The notes below the pieces were generated by a model that saw nothing but the letters and a program-made list of their open reading frames with translations, did no database searches and had not been told where the DNA came from. A stretch of DNA of 39,393 bases from a virus: IMG/VR virus record IMGVR_UViG_3300032829_000025, positions 1 to 39,393 of that record, one strand, 5' to 3'. This document shows positions 1 through 5,172 of the stretch, piece after piece (position 1 is the stretch's first letter; each line of letters starts with the position of its first letter). Both the position numbers and the translations under genes were made by a program.

Positions 1-9
1 AACGCATGT

Positions 10-39
10 ATGTTACCACGGCGCGAGTCTCGTTGTCAA
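10..39 (-). promoter_or_regulatory. Leftward sigma70-type promoter
   Basis: Read leftward, a perfect -35 TTGACA (34-39) is followed after 18 bp by TAACAT (10-15), which matches TATAAT at four of six positions. The gene it would serve lies beyond the left edge of the window. The sequence around the -35 (GGTAAT, then CCCTTGACAAC, then AG) is nearly the same as the sequence upstream of the IS1595 transposase at 14675-14697. Confidence 0.45.
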
Positions 40-400
40 GGGATTACCCACCCGGAGGCCAGCTACAGACTTAAACTCAATCGCGTTAACCATTTACTTC
101 ATTCTCGCGCTAGTTCTCTTCTCTAATCGCCTGCTATTGCGATATTCTAACGGAGTGCGATCCTCTTTCTAATCGCCTTTCCAGTTCGCATCTATTCTCT
201 TGCCGATGTGTTGCCGATTTCCGGCCAGTTCTCTTTCGCTCGCGGCATCGCCTGGTAGCTTCTCGCCTGTCTGCTATCCTCTTATATGGCATTGCAGCGC
301 GATTGTAGGCACATCGGCGCGTATTTGGCAAGGCATCGGCGCGAGTGTTTATAGATTGAGCACTAGTACTCTCAATTTTGCCTTAGTACTCGTTTTTAAC

Positions 401-430
401 TTGACAACAGTACTCCACTAGGCGCATTGT
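401..430 (+). promoter_or_regulatory. Rightward promoter for the early block
   Basis: A perfect -35 TTGACA lies at 401-406. The best -10 is weak: CATTGT at 425-430 with an 18-bp spacer. Three AGTACTC copies flank or overlap the -35 (365-371, 385-391, 409-415), spaced 20 and 24 bp apart. Their core AGTACT is self-complementary, so they could be operator half-sites for a dimeric regulator that helps or blocks a promoter with a poor -10. It precedes the block 480-4444. Confidence 0.4.
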
Positions 431-436
431 CGCCTT

Positions 437-455
437 GTCAGACTGATTATCTGAC
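437..455 (+). promoter_or_regulatory. CTGATTA-loop leader hairpin 1
   Basis: GTCAGA (437-442) and TCTGAC (450-455) form a perfect 6-bp stem enclosing the 7-nt loop CTGATTA (443-449). The Shine-Dalgarno GGAGA and the ATG at 480 follow, with 24 nt between hairpin and start codon. A small hairpin AGGCG/CGCCT (420-424 with 431-435, loop CATTGT) sits just upstream. An alternative pairing of TGACAA (402-407) with TTGTCA (435-440) would compete with the CTGATTA hairpin. The same loop and placement recur before the genes at 852 and 1937, and nearly so at 2220. Confidence 0.6.
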
Positions 456-479
456 TAGACTCTCAGGAGAAAACAAACC

Positions 480-761
480 ATGAAACGTCAAACGATTCGC
501 CTTGCCGATGGATACAACGGGGATACCGTGCTTTTGTTCGCTGATCCTATCGAAGTAGAAGGGCATCTAGTCAAGTTGCAAGTTGCTGAACCGGGTCGCG
601 GCCATCTTTTCCGCTGGGCATCTAAAGAGGAATTGAAGAATGCGCGCCAAAAGGCAACACGGGAACGCGCTAACAAGATTCGCCGCGAACGAGATCAGGT
701 TATGCGCGATATGGGGTTGAAACGTGTTCGTGGCGCGTTGGGCGGAGTCTACTGGGAATAG
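480..761 (+). CDS. Hypothetical phage protein, 93 aa
   Basis: First gene of the rightward early block. The ATG follows a GGAGA ribosome site by about nine bases, and the start lies 24 nt after the CTGATTA hairpin. The N-terminal half is mixed beta-like (MKRQTIRLADG, then LVKLQVAEPG). Residues 50-80 form a strongly charged, probably helical Lys/Arg/Glu-rich stretch that could bind nucleic acid. I do not recognise the family. It is followed by a structured 90-nt leader before the next gene. Confidence 0.75.
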   Translation: MKRQTIRLADGYNGDTVLLFADPIEVEGHLVKLQVAEPGRGHLFRWASKEELKNARQKATRERANKIRRERDQVMRDMGLKRVRGALGGVYWE

Positions 762-762
762 A

Positions 763-835
763 TTGTCCTGCTAGTTTGCCGTGCTACGGTACGGCAAGCG
801 CGGTACAAACTAAACTCGGGTCTGATTAACCTGAG
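763..835 (+). promoter_or_regulatory. Structured leader 2 with CTGATTA hairpin
   Basis: This leader starts directly after the stop of the upstream gene and folds into three elements. The outer stem pairs 763-771 (TTGTCCTGC) with 800-808 (GCGGTACAA), with one C/T mismatch and one G-T wobble. Inside it, TTGCCGT (776-782) pairs with ACGGCAA (791-797). Downstream, CTCGGGT (815-821) pairs with ACCTGAG (829-835) around the loop CTGATTA (822-828), including a G-T wobble. The ATG at 852 follows after 16 nt containing GGAGAAAA. No U-tract follows, so it is not a simple terminator. The fold parallels leader 4. Confidence 0.6.
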
Positions 836-851
836 AAACGGAGAAAAGGCA

Positions 852-1166
852 ATGGAACAAAGAGAAACATGCGGTTATAAAGGGCATTACTGTATGCCCG
901 GAAGCGTACGCTTCATTTCTCGCTATCGTTTGGTAAATGATTACTGCGTAGGCGGGAAGAGGGTTTCAGTAAATGACAACGGCGAAGTGTCCGCGAATGC
1001 GACAAACGAAGATTTGCAAGCCATTCTCGCGTTTGAGTGTGCAAAGTATGAAGCATACGTCAAGGAACACAATCAAGGGCAATTTGCTGATCTCCCATTG
1101 CAACCATTCGATTGTGGGATAGTTAACACGCGCATTTGCGTGCTTGACTATGAGAGGGGGATATAA
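852..1166 (+). CDS. Hypothetical phage protein, 104 aa
   Basis: The gene starts 16 nt after the CTGATTA hairpin, with GGAGAAAAGGCA before the ATG. It ends directly before the ATG of the AAA+ ATPase (TAA then ATG with no gap), so the two are probably translationally coupled. The protein is soluble, with five cysteines, no membrane segment and no motif I recognise. The C-terminal region after residue 60 is rich in aromatic and acidic residues. Confidence 0.75.
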   Translation: MEQRETCGYKGHYCMPGSVRFISRYRLVNDYCVGGKRVSVNDNGEVSANATNEDLQAILAFECAKYEAYVKEHNQGQFADLPLQPFDCGIVNTRICVLDYERGI

Positions 1167-1832
1167 ATGTCTCTCTTTCCTACTCCACAAAGCACGCTAG
1201 ACTTTCCGCAACCTTTGAGCGAAAAATACCGGCCACGCGCCATTGCCGATTTTATCGGCTTGGAAAAGCAAAAAAAAATACTCTCAGGATTCGCCCGTGC
1301 TCCTAAAAATGGCGCATGGATATTCTATGGTCCCTCTGGCGTAGGCAAGTCTACAATGGCAATGGCACTCTGCGATGCTATCGGTGGAGAATTGCACCTA
1401 ATTCCCTCACAAAAAGCGAACATTCAAACGCTAGAGGATACGATTAGAATGTGCTGGTACGTTCCCAAAAATGGCACGTTCCACGTAGTTCTCTGCGATG
1501 AACTAGACCAATGCTCGAACGCTTTCCAGCTTGCGCTATTGAGCAAACTAGACTCCACGGATCGCGTGCCTAACACAATTTGGATCTTCACATCAAATTG
1601 GACCAATGAGGAACTGCAAGCCAAGTTAGAAAAGCGTTTCCTCTCTAGGTGTTGGATGCTCGAGTTTTCCAGCTACGGTATGCGTAGCGAAATAGCTGGC
1701 CTACTGGCCGATGTATGGCAAAAGGAAACCGGCAAACCTGGCGAATTGAACTGGGAGCGAATTGCAAAAGATTCTGGTACTAACGTGCGAGCAGCACTCT
1801 CCGCACTAGAACTAGAACTGTTAGCGAATTGA
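1167..1832 (+). CDS. Clamp-loader-like AAA+ ATPase (RFC small-subunit type)
   Basis: The 221-residue protein has the core of a clamp-loader ATPase, which opens a sliding clamp and places it on primed DNA. Residues 17-31 (LSEKYRPRAIADFIG) match the N-terminal RFC box. Walker A is GPSGVGKST (55-63), Walker B is VVLCDELD (107-114) and sensor 1 is TSN (142-144). The SRC arginine-finger motif typical of RFC and phage gp44 proteins lies at 160-162. A sensor-2-like GTNVRAAL follows near 204. The usual RFC or gp44 subunit is about 320 residues; this one stops after the lid and lacks the C-terminal collar that holds the pentamer together. No sliding clamp or polymerase gene is seen in this window. A RuvB-like role is less likely given the SRC motif. 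Confidence 0.85.
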   Translation: MSLFPTPQSTLDFPQPLSEKYRPRAIADFIGLEKQKKILSGFARAPKNGAWIFYGPSGVGKSTMAMALCDAIGGELHLIPSQKANIQTLEDTIRMCWYVPKNGTFHVVLCDELDQCSNAFQLALLSKLDSTDRVPNTIWIFTSNWTNEELQAKLEKRFLSRCWMLEFSSYGMRSEIAGLLADVWQKETGKPGELNWERIAKDSGTNVRAALSALELELLAN

Positions 1833-1855
1833 GCAAGTTTTTACGGTACTGGGTC

Positions 1856-1917
1856 TTGACACACGCTGGCCACTGGCGAATAGTGGCAAACACAGCGGGC
1901 GACCTGATTAGTCGCTC
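1856..1917 (+). promoter_or_regulatory. Leader 3: possible promoter and CTGATTA hairpin
   Basis: TTGACA (1856-1861) is followed after 17 bp by AATAGT (1879-1884), a four-of-six match to TATAAT, so a promoter may start here. The RNA or ssDNA can also fold: CGCTG (1864-1868) pairs with CAGCG (1893-1897), enclosing GCCACT (1869-1874) with AGTGGC (1882-1887). The last hairpin pairs 1897-1903 with 1911-1917 (seven pairs, one G-T wobble) around the loop CTGATTA (1904-1910). The ATG at 1937 follows after 19 nt that include AAAGGAGAA. The outer stem shares base 1897 with the loop hairpin, so the two may compete. Confidence 0.55.
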
Positions 1918-1936
1918 CGACAAAGGAGAAAAACGA

Positions 1937-2125
1937 ATGACAAACACTCTCACAGAATACAAAGCGTTAGTGGATGCAGCTCGCGTGATCGAGCAGATTA
2001 AAATAGCGATCTCCCGCGAAGATGGAGCAGGTTACATTTCGCCGGCGTGGTCTAAACTGCATCGCGTCCAAAAGCACATTACCGAGCAGGCAGCCCTTCT
2101 GCTGAATCCGGCAGAACCGAAGTGA
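1937..2125 (+). CDS. Small phage protein, 62 aa (paralogue of 3580-3768)
   Basis: The reading frame is open from 1829, but I chose the ATG at 1937. It has an AAAGGAGAA ribosome site, it lies after the leader hairpin, and its product aligns end to end with the 62-residue protein at 3580. The shared pattern is EY-AL, AA, an Ile-rich helix, EDG and SPAW-K. Both are predicted helical with no signal peptide or membrane segment. The function is unknown. The SPAW motif in the middle is the best family signature. Confidence 0.7.
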   Translation: MTNTLTEYKALVDAARVIEQIKIAISREDGAGYISPAWSKLHRVQKHITEQAALLLNPAEPK

Positions 2126-2204
2126 CTGTCCTGCCCGGTTCGCCTTGAGTGAGAGGCAAGGCGAGCGCAGTACAGACACCACGCGCCAGCGTGATTAACT
2201 GGCG
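2126..2204 (+). promoter_or_regulatory. Structured leader 4 with GTGATTA hairpin
   Basis: The outer stem pairs 2126-2134 (CTGTCCTGC) with 2167-2175 (GCAGTACAG), leaving one C/T mismatch. The inner 8-bp stem pairs TCGCCTTG (2140-2147) with CAAGGCGA (2157-2164). The last hairpin pairs CGCCAG (2184-2189) with CTGGCG (2199-2204) around a loop containing GTGATTA (2191-2197). The ATG at 2220 follows after 15 nt with AAGGAGAA. Relative to leader 2, the outer stem changes T-A to C-G and G-T to A-T while keeping pairing, and the C/T mismatch is kept at the same place. Confidence 0.6.
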
Positions 2205-2219
2205 AGAAGGAGAACAGTT

Positions 2220-2813
2220 ATGACGCTTAAAAGGCAGTTGAAAGCTCTTGGCGCTTGCACGGATGCGGTGGAGTGGGTCGCTGACCGCGATCTGCTCACC
2301 GCTTGGGCAGAGTGCGAACGCGGCGATTGGATGCTTTGGCTTGTAGGTCGAATGCAGGGAAAAGAAGGCTGGCCAAATCGCCAAGCGATTGTGTTGGTCG
2401 CGTGCGATTGCGCCGAACTCGTTTTGCCGATCTACGAGAAACGTTATCCCAACGATGACCGCGTGCGAAACTGTATCGCCGTAACACGTCAATGGGCCTC
2501 TGGCGAGGCGTCCATTGACGACGTAAGAACCGCTAGGAATGCTGCTGCTTATGCTGCTGCTACTGCTGCTGCTGCTGATGATGCTGCTGCTTATGCTGCT
2601 GCTTATGCTGCTTATGCTGCTGCTGCTGCTGCTGCTGATGATGCTTATGCTGCTTATGCTGCTTATGCTGCTGCTGCTGCTGCTGCTGATGATGCTTATG
2701 CTGCTTATGCTGCTTATGCTGCTGCTGCTGCTCGGCTCCGCACTTGGAAACAATGCGCGGATATTTGCCGTAATCGCCTGACCATCCCTGATTCGGTCAA
2801 GGTGGGCGCATGA
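2220..2813 (+). CDS. Imm-5-like Ala-rich protein, copy 1
   Basis: The 197-residue protein begins with a compact domain (about residues 1-100) of the kind found in putative Imm-5-like immunity proteins. It has the conserved sequence CERGDWMLWLVGRM at about 37-50, then a helical VLVACDCAELVLP. Residues 108-175 are a low-complexity run of Ala with Tyr and Asp-Asp, coded almost purely by GCT, TAT and GAT. A short Trp/Cys-containing tail ends the protein. Family members often have Ala-rich helical arrays here, but without such codon monotony. The name does not prove immunity activity; its role in a phage is unknown. It lies directly after leader 4. Confidence 0.7.
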   Translation: MTLKRQLKALGACTDAVEWVADRDLLTAWAECERGDWMLWLVGRMQGKEGWPNRQAIVLVACDCAELVLPIYEKRYPNDDRVRNCIAVTRQWASGEASIDDVRTARNAAAYAAATAAAADDAAAYAAAYAAYAAAAAAADDAYAAYAAYAAAAAAADDAYAAYAAYAAAAARLRTWKQCADICRNRLTIPDSVKVGA

Positions 2814-2881
2814 GGCAAGTTGCTTGGCGTGTGGGAGTCGTTCTGCTGGCTGGTAAAAAGGAGAACAGTTATGACGCTTAA
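2810..2881 (+). pseudogene. Truncated copy of the small membrane protein gene
   Basis: ATGA overlaps the stop of the first Imm-5-like gene, as in the intact copy at 3461. The first 14 codons (MRQVAWRVGVVLLA) are identical to that copy, but the frame then runs across the duplication junction into the ribosome site and start of copy 2. It stops after 23 codons with a hydrophilic tail (GKKENSYDA), and the membrane segment is cut in half. Confidence 0.6.
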
Positions 2882-3464
2882 AAGGCAGTTGAAAGCTCTT
2901 GGCGCTTGCACGGATGCGGTGGAGTGGGTCGCTGACCGCGATCTGCTCACCGCTTGGGCAGAGTGCGAACGCGGCGATTGGATGCTTTGGCTTGTAGGTC
3001 GAATGCAGGGAAAAGAAGGCTGGCCAAATCGCCAAGCGATTGTGTTGGTCGCGTGCGATTGCGCCGAACTCGTTTTGCCGATCTACGAGAAACGTTATCC
3101 CAACGATGACCGCGTGCGAAACTGTATCGCCGTAACACGTCAATGGGCCTCTGGCGAGGCGTCCATTGACGACGTAAGAACCGCTAGGAATGCTGCTGCT
3201 TATGCTGCTGCTACTGCTGCTGCTGCTGATGATGCTGCTGCTTATGCTGCTGCTTATGCTGCTTATGCTGCTGCTGCTGCTGCTGCTGATGATGCTTATG
3301 CTGCTTATGCTGCTTATGCTGCTGCTGCTGCTGCTGCTGATGATGCTTATGCTGCTTATGCTGCTTATGCTGCTGCTGCTGCTCGGCTCCGCACTTGGAA
3401 ACAATGCGCGGATATTTGCCGTAATCGCCTGACCATCCCTGATTCGGTCAAGGTGGGCGCATGA
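2871..3464 (+). CDS. Imm-5-like Ala-rich protein, copy 2
   Basis: This is identical in sequence to the protein at 2220-2813. The frame is open further upstream, but the start at 2871 is fixed by identity with copy 1 and by the AAGGAGAACAGTT ribosome site. Unlike copy 1 it has no CTGATTA-type leader hairpin, because the duplication began just downstream of it. If the hairpin is regulatory, the two copies should be controlled differently. The stop overlaps the ATG of the next gene. Confidence 0.7.
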   Translation: MTLKRQLKALGACTDAVEWVADRDLLTAWAECERGDWMLWLVGRMQGKEGWPNRQAIVLVACDCAELVLPIYEKRYPNDDRVRNCIAVTRQWASGEASIDDVRTARNAAAYAAATAAAADDAAAYAAAYAAYAAAAAAADDAYAAYAAYAAAAAAADDAYAAYAAYAAAAARLRTWKQCADICRNRLTIPDSVKVGA

Positions 3465-3577
3465 GGCAAGTTGCTTGGCGTGTGGGAGTCGTTCTGCTGG
3501 CTGTCGTCCTTGCTACGTTAGCAGGGGCGGCAGCTGGCGCGGTGATCGCTGAATCTTTGAAAGCATGGAGGGATTGA
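3461..3577 (+). CDS. Small membrane protein, 38 aa
   Basis: ATGA overlaps the stop of the upstream gene, indicating translational coupling. The 38 residues hold one hydrophobic segment, about residues 8-28 (GVVLLAVVLATLAGAAAGAV), after a short N-terminus with two arginines, and end in a charged tail (ESLKAWRD). It looks like a single-pass inner-membrane peptide. It is too short to assign; a holin-like or accessory role is possible but unsupported. A truncated copy exists at 2810. Confidence 0.6.
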   Translation: MRQVAWRVGVVLLAVVLATLAGAAAGAVIAESLKAWRD

Positions 3578-3579
3578 AC

Positions 3580-3768
3580 ATGAAGCAAGAGTATGATGCA
3601 CTGATGACCGCTGCAAAGGATCTCGCACGAATCGAGCGGATACTGTCCGATGAAGATGGGCCGCTTGTTTCTTCCCCAGCGTGGCGCAAGGTGAACCACG
3701 CAAAAGCCTATGTTGTAACGATGGCTGAAAACCTGCTCAAGGAGGAAATTGCGCCGTGCCAAGCCTAA
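3580..3768 (+). CDS. Small phage protein, 62 aa (paralogue of 1937-2125)
   Basis: The ATG at 3580 follows GGAGGG by seven bases. An in-frame ATG at 3565 exists, but the paralogue at 1937 supports the later start. The alignment spans the whole length: EY-AL, AA, RIE-I, EDG, SPAW-K and A--LL. The two paralogues flank the duplicated region, so the locus has expanded by duplication at least twice, once long ago and once recently. The function is unknown. Confidence 0.7.
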   Translation: MKQEYDALMTAAKDLARIERILSDEDGPLVSSPAWRKVNHAKAYVVTMAENLLKEEIAPCQA

Positions 3769-4010
3769 ACCATCCATCACGAATTGACGTTGACGAAGCT
3801 CTCCGCGCACTTGAACGCGAAGAGGAAGCACGCGCCGAAGCGGTTCGCCAGTTCTACTTGCGCCACCGCACAGCGCGGGAACTGTGGCAGGAGTTCCCAC
3901 TGTGGAAGCGTTTGCTATTCTCTGCTATCGGCGGGTTTGTTTTCGCCGGCATCTTCGTTGCCCTGATTCTGTGGGGTATTGACGCAGCACTCAAAAGTTT
4001 GGGACAGTAA
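3756..4010 (+). CDS. Membrane protein with one C-terminal transmembrane helix, 84 aa
   Basis: A GTG start with an AAGGAGGAA ribosome site 12-14 bases upstream overlaps the end of the previous gene. Residues 10-45 form a charged helix rich in Glu and Arg (ALEREEEARAEA). One transmembrane segment follows at about 52-74 (LLFSAIGGFVFAGIFVALIL), then a short tail. The layout, a cytosolic charged helix then one membrane helix, fits many phage membrane proteins. I cannot assign a role. Confidence 0.7.
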   Translation: MPSLNHPSRIDVDEALRALEREEEARAEAVRQFYLRHRTARELWQEFPLWKRLLFSAIGGFVFAGIFVALILWGIDAALKSLGQ

Positions 4011-4033
4011 GCACAAAAAAAGGAGAAACGGAA

Positions 4034-4198
4034 ATGGCGACCATGACAGGCAAGAAAGCACGTAGGACTGGCGGCAATCGTTACGCATGCAAAAAAACGA
4101 ACCGCCACACTAATCCCGTGAAAGCTGCTCGCTGGCAAGCTCAGCAGCGGGATACGAAGAAATTCTCAGACAAAACAAAAGAAAAATACGGACTCTAA
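4034..4198 (+). CDS. Small basic protein, 54 aa
   Basis: The ATG follows AAAGGAGAAACGG, a good ribosome site. The product has 54 residues and is very rich in Lys, Arg and Thr, with a single Cys and no hydrophobic segment (MATMTGKKARRTGGNR at the start, EKYGL at the end). It resembles small nucleic-acid-binding or ribosome-associated phage peptides, but no family is recognised. Confidence 0.55.
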   Translation: MATMTGKKARRTGGNRYACKKTNRHTNPVKAARWQAQQRDTKKFSDKTKEKYGL

Positions 4199-4239
4199 CG
4201 ATCTTCGCGGCCTCTCTGCTACCCGTCCTGGGTGGCTCT

Positions 4240-4296
4240 CCGGGCTGCAAGCCTTCGGCCTAATCAACCGTCACGCGCCAGTAGGCAAGCTGGCGC
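4240..4296 (+). promoter_or_regulatory. Leader 5: hairpin with the leader-4 stem but a different loop
   Basis: GCGCCAG (4275-4281) pairs perfectly with CTGGCGC (4290-4296) around the loop TAGGCAAG. The stem matches leader 4 (CGCCAG/CTGGCG), but the loop lacks TGATTA. An upstream hairpin CCG-GGCT/AGCC-CGG lies at about 4240-4259. It precedes the small ORF at 4325, with GGGAGG between. The stretch 4199-4324 holds no other gene. Confidence 0.35.
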
Positions 4297-4324
4297 ACTT
4301 TTCGCGTTTGGGAGGCTCTAGGAC

Positions 4325-4444
4325 ATGCTCAGTTTACTTTTGGCTCTGGTAGGTCTTGCGAACGCCTTCCGCGTGCTGTGGCTGGAAGCCAAGCGGCCTA
4401 GCGATGATGCTGTGTGGGATGCCTGCTTGCTACGCTCAAAATAG
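4325..4444 (+). CDS. Small hydrophobic protein, 39 aa
   Basis: The ATG lies nine bases after GGGAGG. The first 20 residues are hydrophobic (MLSLLLALVGLANAFRVLWL), and the rest is polar. It could be a membrane peptide or a short exported one; VGLANA resembles a signal peptidase site. Its last nine bases overlap the 3' end of the convergent gene at 4436, so the two transcription units meet here with no visible terminator. It is supported only by ribosome site and composition. Confidence 0.45.
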   Translation: MLSLLLALVGLANAFRVLWLEAKRPSDDAVWDACLLRSK

Positions 4445-4651
4445 CTTAGGGTTTTGTTTCTCGCGTGTTTGCCGTTCTTCTTCTTCGATGCCCTTCTTGA
4501 TCCGTTCGAATTCGTTTTGCAGTTCTAGCCGCTTGATACACTCCAAGCATGGGCCGCGCCTTCCGCCGTCTACGCGGTGCTGCGTGTCCTTGCCGCAGCG
4601 TTTGCAGTAGACGGTACACTCTAGCGTGTTCCGAGTGTAGTGCTCGGGCAT
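4436..4651 (-). CDS. Zinc-ribbon protein, 71 aa
   Basis: Last gene of the leftward operon. CKRCG (about residues 16-20) and CLEC (about 35-38) form two CxxC knuckles of a small zinc ribbon, with an HRVDGG stretch between them. The C-terminal half is a charged helix rich in Glu, Arg and Gln. Such proteins are common in phage early operons and may bind nucleic acid or RNA polymerase, but the target is unknown. The gap to the upstream gene is three bases. Confidence 0.7.
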   Translation of the reverse strand: MPEHYTRNTLECTVYCKRCGKDTQHRVDGGRRGPCLECIKRLELQNEFERIKKGIEEEERQTREKQNPKLF

Positions 4652-4654
4652 GGC

Positions 4655-5002
4655 TCACCTTGCGTCGAAACTCCGCTCATCCCCGCAGATGCTCCACAAC
4701 GCTTCCACGTTAAAGTGTGGGCCGAACACTGCGCGGTCTTTATAGCGGAACCATTCCCGCGTCCGATGCTCCATGCTTGTCATCGCGCATTTGAAAACCG
4801 TCTGCACGATCTCGCTGTGCGTCATTTGTGGAGATAGAAACCATCGACGCGTGGATTGCAACTCTGGCTTGCCTGTCACCGTGTCTTTTTCCAAGTAGTG
4901 AGCCTGCAAGTAAATCTCGCCGCGCCCGTCCACGAATACCTCGAACTTGTATTCGCCAAACTTGCACAGAGCGACAACGTCCTGCATCTGTTCTGCGTTC
5001 AT
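4655..5002 (-). CDS. Conserved phage hypothetical protein, 115 aa
   Basis: The ATG overlaps the upstream stop as ATGA. The sequence has the feel of a widely spread phage family of unknown function. Its marks are RRWFLSPQMTHSEIVQTVFKC, followed by MEHRTREWF and FGPHFNVEALW. It has no membrane segment. Conserved His, Arg and Glu residues in the C-terminal half could form a metal or nucleic-acid site, which is only a guess. Confidence 0.7.
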   Translation of the reverse strand: MNAEQMQDVVALCKFGEYKFEVFVDGRGEIYLQAHYLEKDTVTGKPELQSTRRWFLSPQMTHSEIVQTVFKCAMTSMEHRTREWFRYKDRAVFGPHFNVEALWSICGDERSFDAR

Positions 5003-5172
5003 CGGTACGTCTCCACGATCTGCTCAATGGTCTGAGCAAGCCAGCGAGCAGCGTTAACCTGCGCGGCTGTCGGATGCGCTGGCGCAAGCGTGCGCTTTAG
5101 GTGCTGGGCGAGCACGTCAATGGTTTGCAGTTCTAGCGTGAGATTTTTTAACCGCTTTTCCGCGTCGCTCAT
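4999..5172 (-). CDS. Small helical protein, 57 aa
   Basis: The ATG follows GAGGGAGAA by about ten bases. The stop overlaps the next ATG as ATGA, giving tight operon spacing. The product begins MSDAEKRLKNLTLELQTIDV and ends EQIVETYR, and is predicted to be almost fully helical, probably a small coiled coil. I do not recognise a family. Confidence 0.65.
   Translation of the reverse strand: MSDAEKRLKNLTLELQTIDVLAQHLKRTLAPAHPTAAQVNAARWLAQTIEQIVETYR

Larger units (their letters stand above)
1..479. other. Intergenic regulatory region between divergent early blocks
   Basis: I see no convincing gene here; the short ORFs on either strand lack good ribosome sites and family character. The region carries a leftward promoter-like sequence at its left edge and a rightward one near 401, so it separates two divergent transcription units. 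It contains short direct repeats: TCTAATCGCCT occurs twice (near 123 and 169), ATCGGCGCG twice (near 312 and 334), and AGTACTC three times (365-371, 385-391, 409-415) just upstream of or inside the rightward promoter. The stretch 105-240 is pyrimidine-rich on this strand. Repeat-rich, gene-free DNA between divergent early promoters could hold an operator cluster or a replication origin, but nothing here proves either. Confidence 0.5.
2207..3503 (+). repeat. Perfect 651-bp tandem duplication
   Basis: The segment 2207-2852 is repeated at 2858-3503 with an offset of 651 bp. The two encoded 197-residue proteins are identical, which points to a very recent event. Each unit holds one Ala-rich Imm-5-like gene and the first 14 codons of a small membrane-protein gene. 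The upstream unit keeps the structured leader and the downstream unit keeps the full membrane gene. Five bases (GTAAA) at 2853-2857 separate the units. An assembly error is possible but would not easily create these extra bases. Confidence 0.9.

Noticed and set aside
2539-2781. Leu/Met-only ORFs (here and at 3190-3432) that could look like membrane proteins
   Set aside because: They arise from the same triplet tract read in another frame (CTG, ATG) and lack ribosome sites.
2079-3404. A 441-residue leftward ORF rich in Ser and Ile across the duplication
   Set aside because: It is the complementary shadow of the GCT/TAT/GAT triplet array and of the Imm-5-like genes; there is no ribosome site or family signal.
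2220-3464. GCT-rich array considered as a CRISPR or minisatellite element
   Set aside because: There are no spacer-repeat units; it is an in-frame codon repeat inside two genes.
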